From Thermomonospora echinospora (lineage in GTDB: Bacteria; Actinomycetota; Actinomycetes; Streptosporangiales; Streptosporangiaceae), in the NCBI RefSeq assembly GCF_900108175.1, contig NZ_FNVO01000006.1, positions 310,001-374,000 on the forward strand: 64,000 nucleotides of DNA, read 5' to 3'. Within the stretch, counting starts at the first letter, position 1. The number at the start of each line of letters is the position of its first letter. The position numbers were made by a program, and so were the translations under genes. A model generated the notes under the pieces. That model saw nothing but the letters and a program-made list of their open reading frames with translations, was not told the origin of the DNA and searched no databases. This document shows, one piece after another, positions 55,748-64,000 of this stretch.

Positions 55748-57103
55748 TCAGGAGACGTGGTCGTTGAAGTTGACGGTGACGGTGTGGGTCTGCGAGGGCC
55801 AGTTCGGGATGGTGATCCGGGTGGGCCGACCGCCGCCGCGCTGGGTGGTGGCCAGCGTGACGGTGCCGGTCGCCGGCTCCGCCGAGGCCATGAACAGGTC
55901 GACGGCGGTCATGAAGGGCAGGGCGGGGAACAGCCCGAACGAGCGGTCCGGGTGGGAGCGGCGGTCGGAGAACCGGTCGAAGGCGAACAGCCCGATCGCC
56001 CGCTTGTCGCGCGGGGCGGTGCCCTCGTTCACCACCGGGACCCCGTTGATGGTCAGGGTGTCGCCGCCGGCGCCCTGGTCGCCCCACCACTCCTTGTTGC
56101 GGTACGCCAGCAGGGCCACATGGCCGGGGCCGCGCTGGATGAGCCGGTCCACACCCCTGCCCGGGTCCGAGCTGAGCAGGCGGACGCCGAGGTCGGTGCG
56201 CCGGAACGGCTCGAAGTACAGGTGGTGCTGCTGGTCGGTGTCGGAACGGGTGAGCCGGAACTCGTAGTAGGCGCTGCCACTGGCGCGGAACGGCCCGAAC
56301 GAGCCGTCGGCGCTCACCCGCATCGACTGGATCGGCTGCTGGGTGGTGCGCCGCCCGGTGGCGGGGTCCACCTCGAACACGTCCACCACGGCGTCGCCGG
56401 GACTGGTGTTGCTCGGGAAGCGCACCGCGCGCCCGGCGAGCTGGATCTCCCCCTGCTCGGCGACGACCTGGGTGGTCTGCGGCTTCCGCCCGGTGAAAAA
56501 CTCGTACATAGCGGCGAAGGACGCCGGGGACGAGGCGTTCTCCACATGCGACTCGTTGGGCAGGTGCACGTTGGTCGCGCCGGTGATGGTGCTGTCCTCG
56601 CGTCCCTCGGCCCACAGCGCCAGCGTGGGCACGCCGCCCGGCAGGGAGGTGGCGGTCGTGCCGTCGATGTTGACGTAGTGCGCGACATCGGCCGCCCGTT
56701 GTGGCGAGCTGTTGAGGTACTCCTGCGAGATCGAGGTGCCCAGGGAATGCCCGACCAACTCGACCTTGTCGGCGCCCGTGGCCGCCTTCAACTGCGCGAT
56801 GCGCCGGTCGAGCGAGGCGAGCACCTCCTCGCGGGTGTTGCTGACGAACAGCGAGTCGTACTCCTCGTACTGGATGTGGGAGGCCGGGTAGCCGTTGGAG
56901 GCGAACCGCTTGGCCTGGGTGGCGAACTGACTGCCGGACCCGAAGAACCCGTGCACGAACACGATCGGCCGCAGCGCGGCCCGCGCCGCCGCCCCGGCGG
57001 TGGCCGGCACCAGCGCCGTCAGCAGGAGCACGGCGGCCAGCAGGCCGAACGCGCGGCGCAGCCGAGACGCGCCCACCGGGGGGATTCCTGGAGTGCAACG
57101 CAT
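55748..57103 (-). CDS. Secreted lipase/esterase (alpha/beta hydrolase)
   Basis: A 451-residue exported protein. The signal peptide covers about residues 1-40 (AFGLLAAVLLLTALVPATAG). The hydrolase begins PIVFVHGFFGSGSQF, has the nucleophile elbow ELVGHSLGTSIS and a later HVENASSP carrying His. Two or more C-terminal beta domains follow (about 210-451). It resembles actinobacterial secreted lipases. AGGAGG before the ATG at 57103 fixes the start; the frame upstream is the antisense of acetate kinase. Confidence 0.88.
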   Translation of the reverse strand: MRCTPGIPPVGASRLRRAFGLLAAVLLLTALVPATAGAAARAALRPIVFVHGFFGSGSQFATQAKRFASNGYPASHIQYEEYDSLFVSNTREEVLASLDRRIAQLKAATGADKVELVGHSLGTSISQEYLNSSPQRAADVAHYVNIDGTTATSLPGGVPTLALWAEGREDSTITGATNVHLPNESHVENASSPASFAAMYEFFTGRKPQTTQVVAEQGEIQLAGRAVRFPSNTSPGDAVVDVFEVDPATGRRTTQQPIQSMRVSADGSFGPFRASGSAYYEFRLTRSDTDQQHHLYFEPFRRTDLGVRLLSSDPGRGVDRLIQRGPGHVALLAYRNKEWWGDQGAGGDTLTINGVPVVNEGTAPRDKRAIGLFAFDRFSDRRSHPDRSFGLFPALPFMTAVDLFMASAEPATGTVTLATTQRGGGRPTRITIPNWPSQTHTVTVNFNDHVS

Positions 57104-57178
57104 GTGGGGGACCTCCTGCGTGCCGGAACGTCTGGCCTGACGTTTGTATGCGCCCGGCGCCCGGAAGTCCTCGAACGC

Positions 57179-57209
57179 GCTGACAAAGTCGGCGGGCACT
57201 TTTGTCAGC
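57179..57209. promoter_or_regulatory. Interrupted inverted repeat upstream of the lipase
   Basis: GCTGACAAAGT and ACTTTTGTCAGC are nearly complementary (one base indel) and separated by 8 nt. They are 76-106 bp before the lipase start and could be an operator. The 57104-57388 gap otherwise shows no gene. Confidence 0.4.
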
Positions 57210-57388
57210 CGGACGTGCCCCGGTGCGCCGCATGCGTCCAGCGCCCGGACTCGTCGCAGCTCACGCGGGGAACGCTGTAGGGCCAGGTGGGACCGTTCCC
57301 CGCCGACGGCGCAGGACCGCGCACCGGTCCCGGCCAGACCCACCGCAACCCGGACCGGACTCACCGCACCCCGGGTGGGAAACGCCGC

Positions 57389-57420
57389 AGGCTTGGACGG
57401 AGTCGTTTCCGTCCGAGCCT
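57389..57420. terminator. Terminator after acetate kinase
   Basis: AGGCTTGGACGGA and TCCGTCCGAGCCT pair with one mismatch across a 6-nt loop, 10 bp past the ackA stop on the minus strand. Confidence 0.7.
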
Positions 57421-57429
57421 GCCACCGGC

Positions 57430-58518
57430 TCAGGCCAGCACGCGGCGGACGCCGGCAGCGATCTCCAGGTCCTCTCGTGAGGTGACGACCAGGGTGCGGA
57501 CGGCGGCGCCCGCGGCGGTGATGTCGGCGTCGGCGTGCGCGGACTCGTTGGCCTCCTCGTCCACGTCCACGCCCAGATAGGCCAGCCCCTCGGCCACGCT
57601 CCGCCGCACCCGGGCGTCGTGCTCGCCGACACCGCCGGTGAACACCAGCACGTCCAGGCCGCCGAGCGCGGCGGTCATGGCGGCGATGCAGCCGCGCAGC
57701 CGGTGCAGGTACACCTCCACCGCCAGCTGAGCCGCCATGTCGCCGCCGGCCGCGCGCCGCTCGATCTCGCGCATGTCGCCCGTCCCGGCCAGCGCCTTCA
57801 GCCCCGACCGGTGGATGAGCGCCTCGGAGAGCTCCTCGATCGCAACGTCGTGCTGCAGCAGCCACATCAGCAGGCCGGGGTCCACGCTGCCGGGCCGGGT
57901 CGCCATGACCAGCCCGTCGATCGGCGTGAACCCCATCGTCGTGTCGACCGACCGGCCGCCCGCCACGGCGGCCAGCGAGGCGCCCGCCCCCAGGTGGCAC
58001 ACCACGATGCGCAGCCTGGCCGGATCGACCTCCAGCATCTGGCCCGTCCGCCGCGTCGCGTAGGCGTGGGAGAGCCCGTGGAAGCCGTAGCGCCGCAGCT
58101 TGAAGCGCTCCCGCCATTCCGCGGGCAGGGGGAAGGTGGCGGCGGCGTCCGGCAGCTCGGCGTGGAAGGCGGTGTCGAAGCACGCCACGGCAGGGACGTC
58201 CGGCAGCGCGCGCCTTATCTCCTCCAGCCCGTACAGCGACAGCGGCTGGTGTAGCGGCGCGAGGTCGACCAGCTCGTACAGCCGCTTGGTCACGGCGTCG
58301 TCGATGAGCACCGGACCGTGATAGTCCGAGCCGCCGTGGACGAAGCGCAGGCCGACCGCGTCCGGGACGGGCATCCGCGACAGCGCCGCGGCCAGCACCT
58401 CGCCCTCGCGCTCGGCCGGGCCGGTCGCCAGGTCGGCGCGTGAGACCGTCGTGTCGTCGTCCTCCAGCAGGCTGAGCTTGAGGCTGCTGGACCCGGGGTT
58501 GACCGTCAGCACCCGCAT
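57430..58518 (-). CDS. ackA: Acetate kinase
   Basis: A 362-residue ASKHA kinase, slightly shorter than the usual 390-400. Signatures: VNPGSSSLKLSL at the N-terminus, FDTAFHAELP, YGFHGLSHAYATRR, HLGAGASLAAVAGGRSVDTT and FTGGVGEHDARVRR. It transfers phosphate from acetyl-phosphate to ADP. It lies 13 bp after the phosphoketolase gene in the same operon, so it uses that enzyme's product. Confidence 0.95.
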   Translation of the reverse strand: MRVLTVNPGSSSLKLSLLEDDDTTVSRADLATGPAEREGEVLAAALSRMPVPDAVGLRFVHGGSDYHGPVLIDDAVTKRLYELVDLAPLHQPLSLYGLEEIRRALPDVPAVACFDTAFHAELPDAAATFPLPAEWRERFKLRRYGFHGLSHAYATRRTGQMLEVDPARLRIVVCHLGAGASLAAVAGGRSVDTTMGFTPIDGLVMATRPGSVDPGLLMWLLQHDVAIEELSEALIHRSGLKALAGTGDMREIERRAAGGDMAAQLAVEVYLHRLRGCIAAMTAALGGLDVLVFTGGVGEHDARVRRSVAEGLAYLGVDVDEEANESAHADADITAAGAAVRTLVVTSREDLEIAAGVRRVLA

Positions 58519-58531
58519 GAATCGCCTCCTG

Positions 58532-60913
58532 TCAGTAGGGCCAGACCCACTCGTTGATGTCGGCGGGATCCTGGCCGTACTCGCGGGTGTAGGCGCGGTG
58601 GCGGAACCGTTCGTCCATCATGTGCTGGCGGACGTGCCCGGCCCGGCCGCGCAGCGCGGGGATCCGGTCGATGACGTCCATGACCAGGTGGAAGCGGTCA
58701 AGGTCGTTGAGCATCACCATGTCGAACGGCGTGGTCGTGGTGCCCTCCTCCTTGTAGCCCCGCACGTGCAGGTTGGCGTGGCCGTTGCGGCGGTAGGTGA
58801 GCCGGTGGATCAGGTACGGGTAGCCGTGGAAGGCGAAGATGATCGGCTTGTCGGTGGTGAACAGCGAGTCGAACTCCCGGTCGCTCAGGCCGTGCGGGTG
58901 CTCGGTGTCGGGCTGTAGCCGCATCAGGTCCACCACGTTGACGACCCGTACCCGGATCTCCGGCAGGTGCCGCCGCAGCAGGTCGACGGCGGCCAGCGTC
59001 TCCAGCGTCGGAACGTCGCCCGCGCAGGCCAGCACCACGTCGGGGTCGGCGCCGGCGTCGGTGCTCGCCCACTCCCAGATGCCGATGCCGCGGGCGCAGT
59101 GCACGACCGCCTCGTCCATCGGCAGCCAGTTCAGCACCGGCTGCTTGCCCGCCACGACCACGTTGACGTAGTCCCGCGAGCGCAGGCAGTGGTCGGCCAC
59201 CGACAGCAGCGTGTTGGCGTCCGGCGGCAGGTAGACCCGGATGATCTCGGGCTTCTTGTTCATCACCACGTCCAGGAAGCCGGGGTCCTGGTGGGTGAAG
59301 CCGTTGTGGTCCTGCCGCCACACGTGCGAGGACAGCAGGTAGTTCAGCGAGGCGATGGGCCGCCGCCACGGCAGGTGGCGGGTGACCTTCAGCCACTTGG
59401 CGTGCTGGTTGAACATCGCGTCCACGATGTGGATGAACGCCTCGTAGCTGTTGAACAACCCGTGCCGGCCGGTCAGCAGGTAGCCCTCCAGCCAGCCCTG
59501 GCACAGGTGCTCGCTGAGCACCTCCATCACCTGGCCGGACGACGCCAGGTGCTCGTCGGTGGGCAGCCGTTCGGCCTCCCACACCCGGTCGGTCACCTCG
59601 AAGACGGCGCCCAGCCGGTTGGAGGCGGTCTCGTCCGGCCCCATGATGCGGAAGTTGTCGGGGTTGCGGGCGACCACGTCCCGCAGCATGGAGCCGAGCA
59701 CCCGGGTCGGCTCGCTGAAGGTCGTGCCGGGCTCGTCCACCGGGACCGCGTAGTCGCGGAAGTCGGGCAGCACCAGCGGGTGCAGCAGCAGACCCCCGTT
59801 GGCGTGCGGATTCGCGCTCATCCGCCGATCCCCCTGCGGGGCCTGCGCACGTACCTGCGGCACTGGGCGCCCGATCTCGTCGAACAACTCCTCGGGGCGG
59901 TACGACCGCAGCCACTTCTCCAGTTGTGCCAGGTGAGCGGGGTTGTCGCGCACTCCGGCCAGCGGCACCTGGTGGGACCGCCAGGTGCCCTCCACCGGCA
60001 GGCCGTCCACCTCCCTGGGGCCGGTCCAGCCCTTGGGCGTGCGCAGGATGATCATCGGCCAGCGGGGCCGGACGCCGTCCCGGCCACCGCGCCGGGCCGT
60101 GGCCTGGATGTCGGCGATCTCGTCCATCGCCAGGTCGAGGGCCTCGGCCATCCGGGCGTGCATGACGGCCGGGTCGTCACCGCTGACCAGGTAAGGCCGG
60201 TACCCGTACCCCTCGAACAGCGCCACCAGTTCGGCCTCGGGGATGCGGGCCAGCACCGTCGGGTTGGCGATCTTGTAGCCGTTCAGGTGCAGGATCGGCA
60301 GCACCGCGCCGTCACCGGCCGGGTCGAGGAACTTGTTGGAGTGCCAGCTGGTCGCCAGCGGGCCCGTCTCGGCCTCGCCGTCGCCCACGATGCAGGCGAC
60401 CACCAGGTCCGGGTTGTCGAACGCGGCGCCGAACGCGTGCGCCAGCGAGTAGCCGAGCTCGCCGCCCTCGTGGATCGAGCCGGGCGTCTCCGGGGCGACG
60501 TGGCTGGGCACGCCGCCGGGGAAGGAGAACTGCCGGAACAGCCGGGCCATCCCCGCCTCGTCCTGCGACACCTCCGGGTAGACCTCGCTGTAGGTGCCCT
60601 CCAGCCAGGCGTTGGCGACCGCGGAGGGACCGCCGTGCCCCGGCCCCATGATGTAGATCATGTCCTGGTCGCGGGCTCTGATGACCCGGTTGAGGTGGGC
60701 GTAGCAGAAGTTCAGGCCCGGTGAGGTGCCCCAGTGACCCAGCAGCCGCGGCTTGATGTCGGACGGCTTCAGCGGCTCCCGCAGCAGCGGGTTGTCCAGC
60801 AGGTAGATCTGCCCCGCCGACAGGTAGTTGGCCGCTCGCCAGTACGCGTCGAGCAGACGGAGTTCCTCGTCGAGGAGGGCGTCGGTGCGGGCGTGTGTCG
60901 CGGCATCGGTCAT
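58532..60913 (-). CDS. xfp: Phosphoketolase (xylulose-5-P / fructose-6-P)
   Basis: A 793-residue thiamine-diphosphate enzyme at the normal length. Signatures: [56 protein letters not shown] and [17 protein letters not shown]. It splits xylulose-5-phosphate (and often fructose-6-phosphate) to acetyl-phosphate and a triose or tetrose phosphate. With the downstream acetate kinase it yields ATP by a bypass of lower glycolysis. The ATG at 60913 begins the family N-terminus. Confidence 0.97.
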   Translation of the reverse strand: MTDAATHARTDALLDEELRLLDAYWRAANYLSAGQIYLLDNPLLREPLKPSDIKPRLLGHWGTSPGLNFCYAHLNRVIRARDQDMIYIMGPGHGGPSAVANAWLEGTYSEVYPEVSQDEAGMARLFRQFSFPGGVPSHVAPETPGSIHEGGELGYSLAHAFGAAFDNPDLVVACIVGDGEAETGPLATSWHSNKFLDPAGDGAVLPILHLNGYKIANPTVLARIPEAELVALFEGYGYRPYLVSGDDPAVMHARMAEALDLAMDEIADIQATARRGGRDGVRPRWPMIILRTPKGWTGPREVDGLPVEGTWRSHQVPLAGVRDNPAHLAQLEKWLRSYRPEELFDEIGRPVPQVRAQAPQGDRRMSANPHANGGLLLHPLVLPDFRDYAVPVDEPGTTFSEPTRVLGSMLRDVVARNPDNFRIMGPDETASNRLGAVFEVTDRVWEAERLPTDEHLASSGQVMEVLSEHLCQGWLEGYLLTGRHGLFNSYEAFIHIVDAMFNQHAKWLKVTRHLPWRRPIASLNYLLSSHVWRQDHNGFTHQDPGFLDVVMNKKPEIIRVYLPPDANTLLSVADHCLRSRDYVNVVVAGKQPVLNWLPMDEAVVHCARGIGIWEWASTDAGADPDVVLACAGDVPTLETLAAVDLLRRHLPEIRVRVVNVVDLMRLQPDTEHPHGLSDREFDSLFTTDKPIIFAFHGYPYLIHRLTYRRNGHANLHVRGYKEEGTTTTPFDMVMLNDLDRFHLVMDVIDRIPALRGRAGHVRQHMMDERFRHRAYTREYGQDPADINEWVWPY

Positions 60914-61172
60914 GGAGCCGTGTTCCTTAGGGGTCGATGATCCTGGACGGGCGTGACGTTCCCCACCCTCGGCACGCTGAACGACGTGCCCCGATCCGGC
61001 GCGGCAAATCATGCCGCCGCGATCACGCCGTACCCGTCCGCGGGCCGCGGCACACGGGCCGTATCGGGCCACGCCCCGTCCGCGGAACGGCGCGCGAACG
61101 GACGGCCGGGGCGGCGCGAGGGCGAGACCAGGCGGCATGCGACGATGAACGCCGGACCGAAGGGGATTCGAC

Positions 61173-62036
61173 ATGCCGGACGAGCCGACGGACCAGCTCC
61201 CGCCCGCCCTCGCGCGGATGCTGGCCCTGCAGCCGCTGGACGGGGACGTCTTCGTCGCCGACTCCCCCGCCCTGGGCCGGGAGCGGCTGTTCGGCGGGCA
61301 GGTCGCCGCCCAGAGCCTGCGCGCCGCCTGCCTGACCGTCGACGCCGGGCGCCCGCCGCACTCGCTGCACGCCTACTTCATCCGTCCCGGGCTCCCCGGC
61401 GAGCCGCTGCGCCTGGAGGTCGGCCGCACCCGGGACGGGCGCACCTTCTCCACCCGCCACGTCACCGCCGCCCAGGGCGGCAAGCCGATCTTCGAGATGG
61501 TGGCGTCCTTCCACGACCCCGAGCCCGGACACGACTGGCAGCCGCCCCCACCCGCCCCGGTGCCCGGCCCGCAGGGGCTGGAGCCGCCGCGGCTGCCGCG
61601 GCATCCGCCCGCGTTCGACATCCGGCTGGTCCGGCGGCCCGACCCCGGCGGCTCCCTGCTGCCCCACCCGTTCTGGATCCGGGTCCGCGAGCCGCTGGGG
61701 GACGACCCGGCGCTGCACGCCTGCCTGATCACCTACCTGTCCGACATGGCGGTGGTCAGCAGCGCCGTCGCACCCGGCTCGCCCCGGCGATCCCTGGCCA
61801 TGGCGGTCAGCCTGGACCACGCCCTGTGGTTCCACCGGCCGGCGCGCGTCGACCGGTGGCTGCTGTACTCGGTGGACCCGGTGACCAACTTCGGCGCACG
61901 CGGCCTGGCCCGTGGCACGCTGCACACGGCGGACGGCGTCCTGGTGGCGTCCATCGCCCAGGAGGCCCTGCTGCGCCCCGCGGGCGAGGCGGGCCTGACC
62001 GTTCTCCGGGACCGCCGACCCGGCCCGGCTGGCTAG
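61173..62036 (+). CDS. tesB: Acyl-CoA thioesterase II (TesB)
   Basis: A 287-residue double-hotdog thioesterase. The N-terminal [15 protein letters not shown] and [20 protein letters not shown], and the C-terminal [20 protein letters not shown] with [15 protein letters not shown], are typical of TesB; the Asp and Gln/Thr catalytic positions are in the expected motifs. It hydrolyses acyl-CoA. Divergent from the phosphoketolase gene across a 260-bp gap (60914-61172) with no other feature seen. Confidence 0.92.
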   Translation: MPDEPTDQLPPALARMLALQPLDGDVFVADSPALGRERLFGGQVAAQSLRAACLTVDAGRPPHSLHAYFIRPGLPGEPLRLEVGRTRDGRTFSTRHVTAAQGGKPIFEMVASFHDPEPGHDWQPPPPAPVPGPQGLEPPRLPRHPPAFDIRLVRRPDPGGSLLPHPFWIRVREPLGDDPALHACLITYLSDMAVVSSAVAPGSPRRSLAMAVSLDHALWFHRPARVDRWLLYSVDPVTNFGARGLARGTLHTADGVLVASIAQEALLRPAGEAGLTVLRDRRPGPAG

Positions 62037-62222
62037 ACTGCCCCCGGCGCAGTCCGCCACCGGCCACGGGCCAGGCCCGGCCCCGTGGGCAGGCCGCTCC
62101 CGTCGGGTTCCGGCGGCCGGTCCGGCCCGATACATTCGGTCCGGTCTTGTTCGCACGGTTTCACACTGCCCTTAGGCCGGTGCTGGCAAGGTGTGCTCTG
62201 AGGTGTCGTCTAGCCGGAGACA

Positions 62223-63434
62223 GTGAGGAAAATGCCCGAGGATGACAAGCCGAGCGGCGGCTCACCGGCCCCCAGCCCGCGGCTGAAGGCGAAGCTGCCC
62301 AGCGCCCAGGGCATCAAACGTCCGGACTTCACGCCGCACGGGATCAGCGGCGGGTCTACCCGCCGCACCCCGCCTCGCCCGTCCGCGCTGACCGCGGCCC
62401 AGGCGAAGAAGCGCCGCCGGATCATGATCGCCGGGCTGCTGGTGGCCGCGCTCGCGGTGGCCGGCGGGACCGCCTGGTACCTCACCCGGCCGGGTCCCGA
62501 GGTCGAGATCACCGGGGCCTTCGGCAAGGAGCCCAAGGTGGAGATCCCCAAGGACCTGCACCCCAGCGGCAAGTACACCTCCAGCGTCCTGATCAAGGGC
62601 ACCGGTCCCGCGCTCGCCGCCGGCGACCTCGCCTACGTCCATCTGACGTACTACAAGTGGCCCGCCAAGAGCGCCACCCAGAGCCCTGCCGCCTCCACCG
62701 GCGAGGAGGACGAGGAGGGCGGCAGCACCAAGATCAACAGCACCTACGCCAAGAACGAGGAGACCGGCCAGGCCGGCAAGCCGGCCACCTTCCAGGTCGG
62801 CAACAAGGACCTGACCGGCATCGACAAGACCCTCGACAAGCTGCTGAGCGGCCAGACCGTCGGCAGCCGGGTGATGGCCGAGATCCCGCCGGCCGACGGG
62901 TTCGGCAAGGAGGGCCAGCCCCAGCTGGGCATCTCCGGCACCGACTCGATGCTGTTCGTCCTGGACGTCGTCGAGTCCGTCCCCAAGAACGCCCCGCCGT
63001 ACGGGAAGCAGAAGAAGTTCTCCGAGGACGGGCTGCCGACCGTCGAGGCCGACGAGGGCAAGGCCCCCAAGGTGACGATGCCGGACGCCGAGGCCCCCGA
63101 CAAGCTGGTGGTCAAGACCCTGGTCGAGGGCGACGGCCCGGCGCTGGCCAAGGGCGACACCGCGGTCACCCGCTACCAGGGGCAGATCTGGAAGAACGGC
63201 AAGGAGTTCGACTCGAGCTGGAAGCGCGGCACCCCGCAGCCGTTCGAGATCGGCACCGGCCAGACCGTGCCCGGCTTCGACAAGGGCCTGCTCGGTAAGA
63301 AGGTCGGCAGCCGGGTGATGCTGATCCTGCCGCCCAAGGAGGGGTACGGCAAGCAGGGCAACCCGCAGGGCGGCATCAAGGGTGACGACACCCTGGTGTT
63401 CATCGTGGACCTCCTGGGCGTCGCGCCCAAGTAG
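62223..63434 (+). CDS. FKBP-type peptidyl-prolyl isomerase, two domains, membrane-anchored
   Basis: A 403-residue protein. Cytoplasmic N-terminus, one membrane helix at about residues 75-95 (IMIAGLLVAALAVAGGTAWY), then two FKBP domains. The first (about 120-260) is more diverged; the second (about 300-403) is canonical with FDSSWKRGTPQPFEIGTGQT, VPGFDKGLLGKKVGSRVMLI and GYGKQGNPQG. It probably folds proteins outside the membrane. GTG at 62223 or an ATG at 62232 are both plausible starts. A terminator follows. Confidence 0.9.
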   Translation: MRKMPEDDKPSGGSPAPSPRLKAKLPSAQGIKRPDFTPHGISGGSTRRTPPRPSALTAAQAKKRRRIMIAGLLVAALAVAGGTAWYLTRPGPEVEITGAFGKEPKVEIPKDLHPSGKYTSSVLIKGTGPALAAGDLAYVHLTYYKWPAKSATQSPAASTGEEDEEGGSTKINSTYAKNEETGQAGKPATFQVGNKDLTGIDKTLDKLLSGQTVGSRVMAEIPPADGFGKEGQPQLGISGTDSMLFVLDVVESVPKNAPPYGKQKKFSEDGLPTVEADEGKAPKVTMPDAEAPDKLVVKTLVEGDGPALAKGDTAVTRYQGQIWKNGKEFDSSWKRGTPQPFEIGTGQTVPGFDKGLLGKKVGSRVMLILPPKEGYGKQGNPQGGIKGDDTLVFIVDLLGVAPK

Positions 63435-63455
63435 GCCCACACCCACGCGAACGTC

Positions 63456-63500
63456 GGAGACGGCGGAGAACCCGGACGGGGTTCCCGCCGTCTCCTCTTT
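63456..63500. terminator. Intrinsic terminator after the FKBP gene
   Basis: GGAGACGGCGG(A)GAACCC and GGGTTCCCGCCGTCTCC pair with a one-base bulge, followed by TCTTTC, 22 bp after the stop. Confidence 0.85.
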
Positions 63501-63677
63501 CGGTCGCCCGTAAAACGGCCGTGAGGCAGGCCGTACGGGCCCGGTGACAACGACCACGACAACCTTTGAGAGGTGTTGATCGTCCTGTTTGTGGAAGCCA
63601 GAGGACGTGGACGGTGACGGATCGGTACCCCGGATGCCCTCGGGTATCGTCGGTCACAGGAACATCACGGGGGGCAT

Positions 63678-64000
63678 GTGAGTAGCAGCGGCATGGGCTC
63701 GGACCCTACGAGGCCCATCGAGCCGGACGACAGCGACACCGACGCGGCCCCGGCCGCCGCCGGTGACCCTCCGCTCCCCGCGGACCCCGCGGACCCCGCG
63801 GACCCGCCGGACTCCCCCGGCACGCCGCCCGCCACCGCCGCGGACGCGCCCCAGGAGTCCGAGAAGACCCGCATCGACCTCCCGCAGCTCTCCGACGAAG
63901 CCCTGGAGACCCGCGCCGACTCCCCGGCCCTCCCGCAGGGCGCCGTCGAGACCCGCATCGACCTCCCGCAGCTCTCCGACGACGCGGTACAGCCGGACGG
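63678..64000 (+). CDS. Repeat-rich hypothetical protein (partial, N-terminus only)
   Basis: From GTG 63678 the frame stays open to the right edge (107 codons). The first part is Pro/Ala/Asp-rich with DPADPADP repeats. Then a motif TRIDLPQLSDEA occurs twice (KTRIDLPQLSDEALETR, ETRIDLPQLSDDAVQ), encoded by a 33-bp exact repeat at 63866-63898 and 63950-63982. GGGGGG lies before the start. The rest of the protein, and therefore its function, is outside the window. It may be a low-complexity linker that carries phosphorylation sites (inference). Confidence 0.6.
   Translation, partial: MSSSGMGSDPTRPIEPDDSDTDAAPAAAGDPPLPADPADPADPPDSPGTPPATAADAPQESEKTRIDLPQLSDEALETRADSPALPQGAVETRIDLPQLSDDAVQPD

Noticed and set aside
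55484-57280. Plus-strand open frame opposite the secreted lipase
   Set aside because: Antisense to a gene with signal peptide and catalytic motifs; no independent support.
57104-58183. Upstream extension of the lipase reading frame to 58183
   Set aside because: This part is out of frame with and opposes no lipase sequence; it reads through acetate kinase in another frame. The AGGAGG and signal peptide place the start at 57103.

Overview
The window is high-GC (about 72% by eye) DNA from an actinomycete, most likely Streptosporangiales/Thermomonosporaceae (Actinomadura-like). The genus cannot be fixed from sequence alone. The signs are GTG/TTG starts, paired XRE-DUF5753 and DUF397 regulators, SAV2177-type (DUF574) methyltransferases, F420-dependent oxidoreductases, aerobic cobalamin genes under B12 riboswitches, a Ser/Thr kinase with an extracellular domain, and roadblock proteins.

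Layout. 0-2.5 kb: start of a ChlI-like cobaltochelatase ATPase behind a cobalamin riboswitch, then a HATPase / XRE-DUF5753 / DUF397 developmental-type triad. 2.5-9.6 kb: an F420-dependent LLM oxidoreductase under a KstR-like palindrome, a NarL-type two-component system, and a MarR-MFS efflux pair. 10.8-15.1 kb: Ser/Thr kinase, alpha/beta hydrolase, membrane beta-propeller. 15.3-25.3 kb: cobN (second B12 riboswitch), cobQ and cobD among unrelated small genes. A short hairpin resembling the right end of an IS200/IS605 (TnpB) element sits at the cobD stop.

25.5-32.9 kb is accessory DNA. It begins at a tRNA-Arg(TCT) gene whose 3' half, 57 bp, is repeated exactly 3.8 kb downstream. The two copies bracket an integrase-less island with small immunity-like proteins, a tandem-HTH regulator and a VapBC pair. 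Beyond it lie diverged repeats, a DUF2625 relic, zinc-ribbon proteins and an F420/PPOX enzyme.

32.9-39.1 kb: MerR regulator with membrane protein, SDR, and a large secreted hydrolase. 39.3-44.1 kb, probably the most interesting locus, is a two-gene RNA-repair operon. It encodes an RNA ligase-polynucleotide kinase fusion and a 955-residue protein joining an MJ1316/DUF504 domain, an EEP phosphatase/nuclease, a 2H phosphoesterase and a poly(A)-polymerase-like nucleotidyltransferase. 44.5-48.2 kb: XRE, ImmA-like metallopeptidase, DUF574 methyltransferase and MAB_1171c-type membrane protein. 48.3-50.8 kb: gutted acyl-CoA ligase, MaoC protein, APC permease. 51.0-53.1 kb: an atypical roadblock operon without the usual histidine kinase or GTPase. 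53.6-57.1 kb: second XRE-DUF5753/DUF574 pair and a secreted lipase. 57.4-60.9 kb: phosphoketolase and acetate kinase, which convert sugar phosphates to acetyl-phosphate and then acetate plus ATP. 61-64 kb: TesB thioesterase, double FKBP isomerase, and the start of a repeat-rich protein.
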